Assembly (NCBI GenBank): GCA_006226595.1
Contig: SBGP01000073.1
Coordinates: forward strand, 1 to 58,781
DNA: 58,781 nucleotides
Direction of reading: 5' to 3'
Source of the DNA: Deltaproteobacteria bacterium
GTDB lineage: Bacteria > Myxococcota_A > UBA796 > GCA-2862545
Under the pieces are notes generated by a model. It did no database searches, had not been told where the DNA came from, and saw only the letters and a program-made list of their open reading frames with translations. A program made the translations under genes and the position numbers. This document shows, piece by piece, positions 43,958-53,426 of the stretch; the first letter of the stretch is position 1, and each line of letters starts with the position of its first letter.

Positions 43958-46306
43958 ATGGACCTGATCTCCGAGACGTTGGAGGGGCTCGACTGGCCCC
44001 GCGTGCTGGACGCCCTGGCCCAGCACACCGGCACCGCCGCCGGCGGGCGCGCTGCGCGTGCGCTCACCCGGCTGTCGCTCGACGACGTGCGCCTCGCCCA
44101 CGACGCGATCGACGAGGTGCGCGCACTGATCGAGGATGATCGCGCGGTCCACGTGGCCGGTGTGCACGACATCCGTCCCTGGGTGCAGACGACGACCAAG
44201 GGCGGCGTGCTCGAAGTCGCCGAGCTCCGCGCGATCGGGGACAGCCTGCTCGCGATGGAAGAGCTGGGCGAGCAGCTTCTGGATGCCGGCGAGCTCGCGC
44301 CGGTGCTCGGACGCATGGGCGAGACCCTGCCGATCGGCCTCGATCTCACCGCAGAGCTCCGCGACGCCTTCGATCGCAGCGGACAGCTCTCGGGCGAGCG
44401 CTACCCCGAGCTGGCTGAGCTCCGCCGACGCATCACCGAGCTCCACGGCGCCATCCGCAACACGCTCGAGGAGCTGGTCAAGGGCGACAGCCTCGCGGAC
44501 ATGCTCCAGGACCGCTTCGTGACGCAGCGAAGCGACCGCTACGTGCTCCCACTCAAGGCCTTCGCGAAGGGCCACGACGTCGGCATCGTCCAGGGTGTGT
44601 CCGGCTCTGGCCAGACCGTGTTCGTCGAGCCGCACCAGGTCGTGCAGCTCAACAACCGCCTGCGCATCGCCGAGGGTGAGCTCGAAGCCACCGAGAAGCG
44701 CATCCTCGCGCAGCTGTCGCGCTGGGTGTCGACCGAGGCGAGCGGCATCCTCGACGGGCTCGACGCGACCACCGCCATCGACCTTGTGCTCGCTCGCGAG
44801 CGCCTGGCCAGCGCACTGCAGTGCACCCGTCCGCACGTGGGCACTGACGGTGTGATTCGCGTCACCGGCGCTCGGCACGCCGTGCTTGCCCTGCGTGGTG
44901 TGAAGGTGGTGCCCAACGACTTGACCCTGTCGAGTGCGCAGCCGGCTCTCGTGCTCACCGGCCCCAACGCCGGCGGCAAGACCGTCGCGCTCAAGACGCT
45001 GGCCCTGTGCGCGCTGCTCGTCAGCATCGGCTGCTGGGTGCCTGCCGACGAGGGCTCGCGCGTCGACCTGTTTGACGGCGTGCTCGCCTCGATCGGCGAT
45101 GCCCAGTCCGTGGCCGAGGACCTGTCGAGCTTCTCGGGCCACCTCACCGTGCTCCGCGAGATGCTCGCGGCTGCCGGTCCCGGACAGCTGCTGCTCCTCG
45201 ACGAGCTCGCGGTCGGCACGGACCCGACCCAGGGCGCGGCCCTGGCCCAGGCGGTGCTCGAGCGCCTGGTCGCCAGTGGTGCGCGCGTCGTCGTGACCAC
45301 GCACTTCTCGCGCCTCAAGTCGCTCGCCGTGGTCGACGAGCGCTTCGCGGCCGCCGCCGTCGAGCACGTGGACGGAGAGCCCACCTACCGGGTCGTCCAG
45401 GGAGCCACTGGCGAGTCCCACGCCCTGGCCATCGCCCGGCGCATGAAGCTCGACGAGGCATTGCTCGAGCGCACCGAGTCGCTGATCGGCGAGGGCGAGC
45501 GCGCGTTCTCCGCGGCGACCGAGGCTCTCGAGATCGAGCGCTCGCAGCTCACCCGCGCTCGCATCCAGGCCGAGGCCCGCGCTGCCGAGCTCGAGGCCCT
45601 GGCTCGCAAGCTCGAGGCGCGCGAGGCCCGCATCCGTGCACGTGCCAAGGAGCTCGAGGAGCAGGCCGCCCAGGGCTTCCGCGACCGTCTCGACCGCGCG
45701 GAACAGGCCATCGGGCAGGTCGTCGCCGAGCTCCAGAAGAAGCCCAGCCACGCGGGCGTGGCCCAGGCGCGGGCCACCGTCGGCGCACTGGCTTCCCTCG
45801 CACCCCGCACGACCGAAGACGTCGAGCCCGACGAGGCCGAGCTCGCGGCGGGCGACGAGGTTCGACTCAAGACCGGGCAGATCGGCAAGGTGCTCAGCCT
45901 TCGCGGCAACCGGGTCGAGGTCCAGACCGGCGGGATCACGGTACGCACCAAGCGCGCCGAGCTCACCCGACTCGCCGGACCGTCCCAGGTCGTGCGCGCG
46001 GTCACGCCGACCTTCGAGGTCCGCAAGGCCCCCGCTCCGAGCCTCGAGCAGGCCGTGCGCATCGAGGGCAACACCCTGGATCTCCGCGGAAAGCGCGTCG
46101 ACGAGGGGCTGATGGAGGTCGAGACCTTCCTCGACCGCGCCAGCCGCGGGGGCTGGGACAGCGTGTTCATCCTCCACGGGCACGGGACGGGCGCCATGAA
46201 GCGCGCGGTGCGCGAGTACCTGCGGACGGCTGGCGAGGTCAGCGAGTGGATGCCGGCGAATGCCGACCAGGGTGGCGACGCCTACACCGTGGTCGCCGTC
46301 GTCTGA
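43958..46306 (+). CDS. mutS2: Endonuclease MutS2
   Basis: The 782-aa product has the MutS-type core: GPNAGGKTV (Walker A, about 335), LLLLDELAVGTDPTQG (Walker B and following), then a coiled coil and a C-terminal Smr nuclease domain with LDLRGKRVDEG and ILHGHGTGAMKRAV. Domain order and length match MutS2, which suppresses homologous recombination and acts in ribosome rescue in some bacteria. All ATPase motifs are intact. It is convergent with the next hypothetical gene, 1 nt apart. Confidence 0.96.
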   Translation: MDLISETLEGLDWPRVLDALAQHTGTAAGGRAARALTRLSLDDVRLAHDAIDEVRALIEDDRAVHVAGVHDIRPWVQTTTKGGVLEVAELRAIGDSLLAMEELGEQLLDAGELAPVLGRMGETLPIGLDLTAELRDAFDRSGQLSGERYPELAELRRRITELHGAIRNTLEELVKGDSLADMLQDRFVTQRSDRYVLPLKAFAKGHDVGIVQGVSGSGQTVFVEPHQVVQLNNRLRIAEGELEATEKRILAQLSRWVSTEASGILDGLDATTAIDLVLARERLASALQCTRPHVGTDGVIRVTGARHAVLALRGVKVVPNDLTLSSAQPALVLTGPNAGGKTVALKTLALCALLVSIGCWVPADEGSRVDLFDGVLASIGDAQSVAEDLSSFSGHLTVLREMLAAAGPGQLLLLDELAVGTDPTQGAALAQAVLERLVASGARVVVTTHFSRLKSLAVVDERFAAAAVEHVDGEPTYRVVQGATGESHALAIARRMKLDEALLERTESLIGEGERAFSAATEALEIERSQLTRARIQAEARAAELEALARKLEAREARIRARAKELEEQAAQGFRDRLDRAEQAIGQVVAELQKKPSHAGVAQARATVGALASLAPRTTEDVEPDEAELAAGDEVRLKTGQIGKVLSLRGNRVEVQTGGITVRTKRAELTRLAGPSQVVRAVTPTFEVRKAPAPSLEQAVRIEGNTLDLRGKRVDEGLMEVETFLDRASRGGWDSVFILHGHGTGAMKRAVREYLRTAGEVSEWMPANADQGGDAYTVVAVV

Positions 46307-46307
46307 G

Positions 46308-47021
46308 TCAGCGGCGTAGCTCCGCGGCAGCGCGGCGAGCGCGATGCAGCTCCTCGCGGAGGGCGTCGACCTCGGCGGCCGCGCGCTGATCGCGATCGGC
46401 GCGGACCTCGCTCGCCAGGGCCGAGATGGCCGCCGAAGACGCGCCGCCTTCACGCGCGACGCGCTCGGCCCGGTCGCGCAGCGGGGCGACGATGTGCTCG
46501 GGCAGCTCGTCGCCGAGCTCCCGGATCTCCGCGAGGAGCAGGGCCAGCTCGCCATCGGCGTGAGGCTCGACCTGGGCGCCGGCGACGGCCAGGCGCCCGG
46601 CGTCCCGCCGCTGCAACACGACGAAGTTCACGAACGCGAGCAGCGCGAGCGGGAGCAGGGCCAGGTTCAGGCCGGAGGTCATCTCCTGCTCGAGCGCGAA
46701 GGCGAACACCGGGAGCAGGAACGCGGCCATGCCGAGTCCGGCGATCGCCGTGCCCACGCGCTGCGATCGCGTGAGCCCGGTGCGGTTGACCACGCGCACG
46801 ACCAGACCGAGCTCGCGTAGCTCTTCGGCGAGCTTGGCGGCCTGCTTCTGCGGCAGGTCCTGCGCGGCGATGAACTCGTTGGCGCGGGTCGCGCCGGGCA
46901 TGAGCTCCAGGCCGTACTTCGCGAGCACGCCTTCGAGCGCGCGCTCGTCCACCGCGCCGGTCGCCCAGGGGGCGAGAGTGAGGGTCCACGTGTGGGCGGA
47001 GGCGATGACCGTCGTGCTCAT
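46308..47021 (-). CDS. Hypothetical membrane protein with coiled-coil tail
   Basis: The 237-aa product has a soluble N-terminal domain of about 85 residues, two hydrophobic segments (about 92-110 and 118-138), and a long Ala/Glu/Arg-rich helical C-terminus (145-237). No catalytic motif or known family is visible. The ATG at 47,021 is 88 nt from the divergent adenylate cyclase gene, so both may share a regulatory region. Function unknown. Confidence 0.6.
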   Translation of the reverse strand: MSTTVIASAHTWTLTLAPWATGAVDERALEGVLAKYGLELMPGATRANEFIAAQDLPQKQAAKLAEELRELGLVVRVVNRTGLTRSQRVGTAIAGLGMAAFLLPVFAFALEQEMTSGLNLALLPLALLAFVNFVVLQRRDAGRLAVAGAQVEPHADGELALLLAEIRELGDELPEHIVAPLRDRAERVAREGGASSAAISALASEVRADRDQRAAAEVDALREELHRARRAAAELRR

Positions 47022-47108
47022 GCCGCAGTGTGGGCACGGATGTGGGGGGCGACAAGCGATTACCCCGCGAGAGGCGACCGAAGGCCGTCGCGCGGCATAG
47101 GCTCGCCC

Positions 47109-49091
47109 ATGGCCCGCCGCTTCCCGCTGCGTCCGACCATCCTCGTGTGGTTCTCCGGACTCCTGACGTGCACCATCGCCGTGATCGGTGCGGTGGCGTT
47201 CTTCGAGACCGTCGAGGTCCTCGACGTGCTCACCGCGCAGCACCTGCGCTCGGTGGCGCACTCGACCCGCGCCGAGGTCCGCCACCTGCTCACTCCGGCG
47301 CCGCGCATCCTCACCGAGATCCAGCTGCTCGCGCAGGACGGTGACCTGCCCGAGGACCCGCATGCGCGCGGCATGTTCTTCGTCGAGCGCATGCGGCAGA
47401 ACCCCGAGGTCGGCTGGCTCGGCTACGCGCGAGACGCGGATCACACGTTCACGGGCGGCACGCGCAGTCCGGAGGGCGGGCTGCGGTGGTATCGCAGCGA
47501 TCCGGCGGTGAACGGTGGCGTCGCGACCGAGTACCGCGTGGACGTGCGCGGAGAGTTCCAGGCGGTGGAGCCGTCCAGCCCCGATCCCTACGACCCGACC
47601 ACGCGCCCCTGGTATCAGGAGGCCAAGGCTTCGCCGGCCCTGCGTTGGCTCGAGCCCTACGAGTTCACCGACGGCCGCTGGGGCATGAGCCTGACCCGCG
47701 GAGTGGTGCGTCACGGCGAGGTCGAAGGTGTGCTGCTCGCCGACTACTTCCTCGAGGACATCACCGCGTTCCTGGACACCGTGGAGGTCGGGGAGACCGG
47801 TCGCGTCGAGATCGTCACCGCGGAGGGACTGATCCTCGGCGACAGCGAGGCGCACGTGGCCGAGCTTCTCCTCGCGATGCCCCGCGAGGGGGTGCACGAG
47901 ATCGACGTGCTCGGCGAGCCTCATCGCGTGGTGTGGGAGGCCATCGAGGTCGAGGGCGGCCTGCGCTGGGACCTCGCCGTGATGGTGCCCGAGGCCGAGC
48001 TCTCGGGGCTCGCGCACGCGAACGCCTGGCGCACTGCGCAGGTCGGGGCGCTGGCCCTGCTACTCGCACTGGTCGGCGCGGCGTGGTTCGCGTCGACCGT
48101 GTCCCGACCCATTCGCGACATGTCCGCGATCATGGAGCGTATCGCCCGCCTCGACATCCCCGACGAGCGGCCACCTGCGAGTCCCATCGCCGAGATCCAC
48201 ACCATGGCGAACGCGATGGGAGCGATGGAGGCGGGTCTCGCGAGCTTTGCCCGCTACGTGCCCGTCGATCTCGTGCGCACGCTGCTCGCGAGCGGTGTGG
48301 CCGCGCGCCTCGGAGCGGAGCCGCGCCGCCTGACCGTTCTGTTCACCGACATCGCGGGCTTCACGCCACTGCTCGAGTCGACGCCGCCCGAGCGGGTGGT
48401 CGAGGCGCTCGCCGAGTACCTCCGGGCCATGGACCTGGCGATCGGCAGCACGGGTGGCGTGGTCAGCCAGTACCTGGGAGACGGCGTGCTCGCGTACTGG
48501 GGCGCGCCCGCCGACGACCCCGACCACGAGCTCAACGCATGCCTCGGCGTGCTCGAGATGCGACGGGCCAGCCGCCGTCTCGAGGAGGAGTCCGGGCTGT
48601 ACGAGATGCCCCTGCTCCACACCCGCTTCGGGTTGAACACGGGCGACGTGCTGGTCGGCAACATCGGTGCGCCCAATCGCTTCAACTACACCGCGCTCGG
48701 CGATGCCGTGAACACGGCGTCGCGCATCGAGGGGCTGAACAAGGTGTACGGCACCGAGGTGCTGCTCGGCGAGGCGACCGCGGCCCGGGTGCGCGGCAAG
48801 GTGGTGCTTCGCGAGATCGATCGGGTGGCCGTGAAGGGCAAGCAGCGCTCGCTGACGATCTTCGAGCTCGTGGCGGCCATCGACGACGTGCCACCTTCCA
48901 CGCTGACGTGGATCGAGGACTACGAGCGCGCGCTGCGGGCGTACCAGGCCCGGCGCTTCGACGAGGCGCTCGCGGGCTTCTCGGCGCTGTGGGACCCGGC
49001 GAGCGAGGTCATGGCCGGGCGGTGTCGGGAGTACCTCGCCGATCCGCCGCCCGACGACTGGGACGGCACACAGCGCATGAAGACCAAGTAG
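47109..49091 (+). CDS. Membrane adenylate/guanylate cyclase with extracellular CACHE-like sensor
   Basis: The 660-aa product has a first helix (15-35), a periplasmic sensor of about 265 residues with TTRPWYQEAKASPALRW and WGMSLTRGVV, typical of double-CACHE domains, a second helix near 315-335, HAMP (about 336-390), then a class III cyclase domain (about 405-600): LFTDIAGFTPL, YLGDGVLAYWGAP and NYTALGDAVNTASRIEGLNK. Both metal Asp are present. In the second metal segment a Gln sits where many adenylate cyclases have Lys, so base specificity is uncertain. It is followed 19 nt later by a kinase gene with a similar sensor. Confidence 0.9.
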   Translation: MARRFPLRPTILVWFSGLLTCTIAVIGAVAFFETVEVLDVLTAQHLRSVAHSTRAEVRHLLTPAPRILTEIQLLAQDGDLPEDPHARGMFFVERMRQNPEVGWLGYARDADHTFTGGTRSPEGGLRWYRSDPAVNGGVATEYRVDVRGEFQAVEPSSPDPYDPTTRPWYQEAKASPALRWLEPYEFTDGRWGMSLTRGVVRHGEVEGVLLADYFLEDITAFLDTVEVGETGRVEIVTAEGLILGDSEAHVAELLLAMPREGVHEIDVLGEPHRVVWEAIEVEGGLRWDLAVMVPEAELSGLAHANAWRTAQVGALALLLALVGAAWFASTVSRPIRDMSAIMERIARLDIPDERPPASPIAEIHTMANAMGAMEAGLASFARYVPVDLVRTLLASGVAARLGAEPRRLTVLFTDIAGFTPLLESTPPERVVEALAEYLRAMDLAIGSTGGVVSQYLGDGVLAYWGAPADDPDHELNACLGVLEMRRASRRLEEESGLYEMPLLHTRFGLNTGDVLVGNIGAPNRFNYTALGDAVNTASRIEGLNKVYGTEVLLGEATAARVRGKVVLREIDRVAVKGKQRSLTIFELVAAIDDVPPSTLTWIEDYERALRAYQARRFDEALAGFSALWDPASEVMAGRCREYLADPPPDDWDGTQRMKTK

Positions 49092-49110
49092 CCGCGGGTA
49101 TGCTGGCGCC

Positions 49111-51132
49111 ATGCTTCGCTCGCCCGTGCTCCGACAGATGGTGCTGCTCGTGCTGGTCATGGCGGCCGCGGTGCTCGTGGTCACCGCCCTCGGTGCGCGC
49201 CAGGAGCGGGCCGATCTGGCTCAGGTCGCGATCGAGCAGGGACGCGACTCGACCGACGCCGAGCTGAGGCGCTTCTTCGAGCCCGTCGAGGCCAACCTGC
49301 GCGTGCTCCGCGGCTGGGGTGCGACCGGACAGCTCGACCTGGAGGATGTGGCCGCCCTCAACGCCCGGCTCATTCCGGTGCTCGAGTCCATGCCCCAGGT
49401 GAGCTCGGCGCTGATCGGCAACTCCGACGGCGAGGAGGTGCTTCTCCTCGAGGACGGCGAGACCTGGCGCAATCGCATCACTCGCGCGCGCGACGAACCC
49501 GGCAGTGTGCGCTGGCTCCGTTGGAACGCGGCGGGCGAGCTGCTCGAGGACGAGCGAAAGGACCTGGACTACGACGGTCGCCGCCGGCCCTGGTATCAGG
49601 GGGCCGCCCGGGGCGACGGGCTGGCCGTTCACTGGACCGACCCCTACGTCTTCTTCACCACCAAGGACCCGGGCATCACCGCGTCCCTGAAGTGGACGAC
49701 GGACAGCCAGACCTGGGTGGTGGCGCTCGACGTGCTGCTCGCCGACGTGTCGGTGTTCACCTCGGGACTGGCGGTCGGCGAGACCGGCCGCGTGGTCGTG
49801 CTCGACGACACCGGCGTGATGGTGGGCCTGCCGCGGGATGCGCGCTTCAGTGACCGGGCGTCGTTCCGCGGCGCCGTCCTCGAGCCGCCGGCCTCGCTGG
49901 GGCTCGCGGATGTCGATGCCGCGACCGCCGCGTGGGAGGCTCGCGCGTACGCTCCGGGGCTGGCGCGTCTCGATCACGGCCTGTGGACCGACCTTCGGCA
50001 GCTGCTGCTCGGCAACCGGGTCCTGCACATCGGCTCCCTCGTCCACGAGTCCGACTTCGCGGACCGCGCCGACGCGGTGCGCAACCGCATCATCGCGGTG
50101 ACCCTGGTCGGGCTGCTTCTCGCGCTGGCGTTCGCGATCTTCGCGGACCGCGCGCTCCAGCAGCGCATCGCGCGCGAGGTCGCAGCCGCGATGCGTCTCG
50201 GCCAGTACACCATCGAGGACAAGCTCGGCGCCGGCGGGATGGGCGAGGTGTACCGGGCTCGGCACGCGATGCTCCGGCGTCCCACCGCGATCAAGCTGCT
50301 CACCCAGGGCGATTCCGCCGCCATCGAGCGCTTCGAGCGCGAAGTGCAGCTCACCGCATCGCTGACCCACCCGAACACCGTCGAGGTCTACGACTACGGT
50401 CGCACCCCGGAGGGGGTCTTCTACTACGCGATGGAGTTCATCGACGGGCTCGACCTCGCGGACATCGTGGCTCTCGGCGGTCCCGTTCCCGCCGGTCGCG
50501 TGGTGCACCTGCTCGCCCAGGTCTGTGGAAGCCTTGCCGAGGCGCACGCTGCGGGCCTCGTGCACCGCGACATCAAGCCCGCGAACATCATGGTCTGCGA
50601 GCGGGGAGGACGCTTCGACGTGGTCAAGGTGGTCGACTTCGGCCTCGTCACCGACGTCGACGAGACCGACAAGCAGGTCATCGGCACCCCGCGCTACATG
50701 TCGCCCGAGGCCATCGAATCACCCGAGCGCATCGACGGACGCAGCGACCTGTACGCAGTGGGGGCGCTCGGCGTGTTCCTGCTCACCGGCAAGCACGCCG
50801 TCGGAGGGGACGACGTGAAGTCGATCTGCCAGGCTCACCTCGATGGGCGCGTCCTGGTGCCTTCGTCGGTGGTCGAGGTGCCCGCCGAGCTCGAGAGCCT
50901 GCTCTTGCGCTGCCTCGCGCGTCAGCCCGCTGACCGACCGACCAGTGCACGCGAGGTCGCCGAGCGACTCGAGGCGCTCGCCTGCTATGGCAGCTGGACC
51001 GCCTTCGACGCCGAGGAGTGGTGGGCCGAGCACGGCAAGGGCGGCCATCGCGTCGATCGCACCCTGTCCACCGTCACCGACCACACCTTCGCACTGACCG
51101 TGAACCTCGGTGACCGCCCGGAGGCCCCGTGA
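49111..51132 (+). CDS. Transmembrane Ser/Thr protein kinase with extracellular CACHE-like sensor
   Basis: The 673-aa product has the reverse of the usual order: an N-terminal helix, an extracellular CACHE-like sensor (about 35-325, with DYDGRRRPWYQGAARGDG), a second helix near 330-350, and a cytosolic eukaryotic-type kinase domain (about 369-640). Motifs are complete: GAGGMGEVYRA, AIKLL, HRDIKPANIM, DFGL and GTPRYMSPE. The sensor has the same RPWYQ element as that of the cyclase just upstream, so both may read related ligands. GTGA overlap with the next gene. Confidence 0.93.
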   Translation: MLRSPVLRQMVLLVLVMAAAVLVVTALGARQERADLAQVAIEQGRDSTDAELRRFFEPVEANLRVLRGWGATGQLDLEDVAALNARLIPVLESMPQVSSALIGNSDGEEVLLLEDGETWRNRITRARDEPGSVRWLRWNAAGELLEDERKDLDYDGRRRPWYQGAARGDGLAVHWTDPYVFFTTKDPGITASLKWTTDSQTWVVALDVLLADVSVFTSGLAVGETGRVVVLDDTGVMVGLPRDARFSDRASFRGAVLEPPASLGLADVDAATAAWEARAYAPGLARLDHGLWTDLRQLLLGNRVLHIGSLVHESDFADRADAVRNRIIAVTLVGLLLALAFAIFADRALQQRIAREVAAAMRLGQYTIEDKLGAGGMGEVYRARHAMLRRPTAIKLLTQGDSAAIERFEREVQLTASLTHPNTVEVYDYGRTPEGVFYYAMEFIDGLDLADIVALGGPVPAGRVVHLLAQVCGSLAEAHAAGLVHRDIKPANIMVCERGGRFDVVKVVDFGLVTDVDETDKQVIGTPRYMSPEAIESPERIDGRSDLYAVGALGVFLLTGKHAVGGDDVKSICQAHLDGRVLVPSSVVEVPAELESLLLRCLARQPADRPTSAREVAERLEALACYGSWTAFDAEEWWAEHGKGGHRVDRTLSTVTDHTFALTVNLGDRPEAP

Positions 51133-51617
51133 TCGCCTTGTGGTGTGCGCTCGCCTTCGCAGGCGACTTCGACGACGGGCTTCGCGTCGAGCGTGGCGCA
51201 ATGGGCACGCTGGCCTCGTGGTCCATCGGCAACCTCGCGGTCGGCGTGCCTGCGGGCCTGCAGTCCGAGGGGCGCTCGCGGGGATTCTGGCTCGGCAACG
51301 CGGCGTGGAACGGCGTGAACCTGGGCATCGTGGGGCTGGGCGCCGCCGGCATCCACGGGCGCGTGCGCGCCGGAGATCCGGGACCCGTGGCCCTGGCTCG
51401 GCAGCAGCGGGCGCTTCGCCGCACCCTGCTCGTCAACGCCGGGCTCGACGTCGCCTACGTCGCCACCGGCCTCGCGCTGCGCTCCCTCGCCGAGCGCGAC
51501 GACCTGCGAGGCATGGGCGATGCGCTCGTGCTTCAGGGGGGCTTCCTGCTCGTGTTCGACAGCACCTTCCTCGCGGTGCACCACTCCGTCAGCGGGAGGA
51601 GGCGAGGAGGGCGCTGA
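51129..51617 (+). CDS. Hypothetical membrane protein of the QQRxLRxxLxxNxGLD type
   Basis: The 162-aa product starts at GTG within the kinase stop and has four hydrophobic segments. A central segment, RQQRALRRTLLVNAGLDVAY, resembles a conserved segment in small bacterial membrane proteins (DUF6992-like, from memory, weak). It is translationally coupled to the kinase and could be its partner. The 3' end overlaps the convergent response-regulator gene by 29 bp. No catalytic residues can be identified. Confidence 0.55.
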   Translation: MIALWCALAFAGDFDDGLRVERGAMGTLASWSIGNLAVGVPAGLQSEGRSRGFWLGNAAWNGVNLGIVGLGAAGIHGRVRAGDPGPVALARQQRALRRTLLVNAGLDVAYVATGLALRSLAERDDLRGMGDALVLQGGFLLVFDSTFLAVHHSVSGRRRGGR

Positions 51618-51960
51618 GGTCTTCGGCCAGGCGCATGGCGTCGAAGGGCTTGCGAACGATGCCGATCGCGCCGGCCGCGAGGTAGCTCGCGACCTCTTCG
51701 TCGCGCACGCGCGCCGTCATGAACGCCACTGGCGTCGTGCAGGTCGCGGGAAGCCCTTGGAGGTGCGCCAGCGCGGTGAGGCCGTCCATACCGGGCATCA
51801 TCACGTCGAGCACGATGAGGTCGGGCTGGATGCGCTGGGCGAGCGCGATGCCCTCGGCTGCGTCCTCCGCGAGGTGGACATCGAAGCCTCCGACCCGCTC
51901 CAACGCCATCTGTGCGATGCGCAGGATCTGGGGATGGTCGTCGATGAGCAGCACCCTCAT
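51589..51960 (-). CDS. Single-domain CheY-like response regulator
   Basis: The 123-aa product is a stand-alone receiver with Asp7/Asp8, phosphoacceptor Asp52 in VLDVMMPGMDG, Thr in FMTARV and Lys near 104 in IVRKPF. It has no output domain, so it acts by protein contact or as a phosphate sink. The ATG overlaps the stop of the histidine kinase gene upstream on the same strand, which is the probable phosphodonor. Confidence 0.92.
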   Translation of the reverse strand: MRVLLIDDHPQILRIAQMALERVGGFDVHLAEDAAEGIALAQRIQPDLIVLDVMMPGMDGLTALAHLQGLPATCTTPVAFMTARVRDEEVASYLAAGAIGIVRKPFDAMRLAEDLSALLASSR

Positions 51961-53228
51961 GCGCCCCCCTCGCTCGCGGTCTTCGGAAGTCGAACCGTGA
52001 ACGTCGCGCCGCGGCCCGGCTCGCTGACCACGTGCACGCTTCCGCCGTGCCGCTCGACGAGGGCCTTGACCACGTACAGTCCCAGCCCCAGGCCATCCGC
52101 GTTTCGCGTCTCGGGGGGCGTGGCCTGGCGGAACTTCTCGAAGATCTGGACCTGAGCCTCGTGCGCGATGCCCGGCCCCCGATCGCAGACCTCGATGGAG
52201 ACGGTGTCCTCGTGCACCCGACTGCGGATGAGGACCTCTTCGCTCGGCGGCGAGAACTTCACTGCGTTGGCGACGAGGTTGGTGATGACCTGGCTCAGCC
52301 GGTCCGTGTCGGCCTGGACACGGGGCCGTCCGAGCACGTCGAGCACCAGGCACACGTCGCGAGAGGCGGCATGGGCGCGGTGATGGCCGATGACCTGGCT
52401 CAGCACCGTGTTCACGTCGCACTCTTCGACGTGCAGCTTGACGCGGTCGCCGTCCAGCCGATCGATCTGGAGGAGGTCGTCCAGGAGCCGAAGCATGCGA
52501 CCACTGCCATCCACCGCGTGATCGAGGAGCTCCTGGGCGGGCTCTGGGATGTCGTCGGCGTACAAGCCGTGGAGCAGGTCCAGAGAGCCGCGGATGAGCG
52601 TCATCGGCGTGCGCAGCTCATGCGACACGACCGCGACGAAGTCGCGCTGCGCCTGCTCGGTCTCCTCGCGCTCGCGTCGGGTCTTCACGGCCAGTACCAG
52701 GTTCGCGCAGGTGGCGGTGAACGGCGCGAGGTAGTCCGCGACCTCCTGGTCGTAGCCCCCGGGTCGGTTCGCGATGCCGACCATGCCGACCATCTCCTGC
52801 CCGGTGTGGATGGGCAGACCCAGGAAGTGGTTCAGCGCGGGATGTCCGGGAGGCAGACCCCCCCGGCGCGGGTCGTGGGCCGGGTCGTTGCTGAGGAGCG
52901 GCTGCTGGGTCGTGAGCACGCGGCCGAACAGGTTCTCGAGGTTCCGGAACTCGAGCCCGGTGGGGGCGTGTGCCTCGTAGAAGGCGTTGAGCTCGTCGGT
53001 CCACGCGATGTTCGTGATCGCCAGGGTCCGCAGGTAGGGCTGACCGCCGTCGTCGATCAGGCGCTCGCCAATGAAGCCATACTCGCTGCCCGTCAGCTCG
53101 AGGAGCTGCTGGAGCAGGCCATCCATGACGACCGACAGACTCTCCTCCTGAATGAACGAGCTCTGCGCTCGGGCGATGGCCCAGAGCAGTCGTTCGGAGT
53201 CCAGCGGAGGGGTGGGTGTCGTCGTCAT
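51957..53228 (-). CDS. Cytosolic GAF-domain histidine kinase
   Basis: The 423-aa product has no membrane helix. Residues about 20-180 form a GAF-type sensor (GSEYGFIGERL, LGLPIHTGQEMVGMVGIANR), followed by HisKA with the phospho-His in VVSHELRTPM (about 204) and an HATPase with NLVANAVKFS, DRGPGI and GLGLGLYVVKALVERHGG. The ATG at 53,228 follows GGAGG. It is cotranscribed with the CheY-like regulator. The 198-bp region before it holds nothing else that I can identify. Confidence 0.92.
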   Translation of the reverse strand: MTTTPTPPLDSERLLWAIARAQSSFIQEESLSVVMDGLLQQLLELTGSEYGFIGERLIDDGGQPYLRTLAITNIAWTDELNAFYEAHAPTGLEFRNLENLFGRVLTTQQPLLSNDPAHDPRRGGLPPGHPALNHFLGLPIHTGQEMVGMVGIANRPGGYDQEVADYLAPFTATCANLVLAVKTRREREETEQAQRDFVAVVSHELRTPMTLIRGSLDLLHGLYADDIPEPAQELLDHAVDGSGRMLRLLDDLLQIDRLDGDRVKLHVEECDVNTVLSQVIGHHRAHAASRDVCLVLDVLGRPRVQADTDRLSQVITNLVANAVKFSPPSEEVLIRSRVHEDTVSIEVCDRGPGIAHEAQVQIFEKFRQATPPETRNADGLGLGLYVVKALVERHGGSVHVVSEPGRGATFTVRLPKTASEGGA

Positions 53229-53426
53229 CCGGGCCTCCGGCGATTCTAGGCCAGGAGGGACCACAGATTCGCGCACGATGGGACCCGCGAGCCCCTCCGA
53301 CCTGACGACACCCCTGCACTGCGGCGTTCGGCGGGCGACCCATCCGACGAGGACCATCGCCTTGCCAGAGCTACAAGCGGGTCGCGTGGTGCCGGATGGT
53401 CCTCGATCGTGCCGAAGCGGCGTGTC

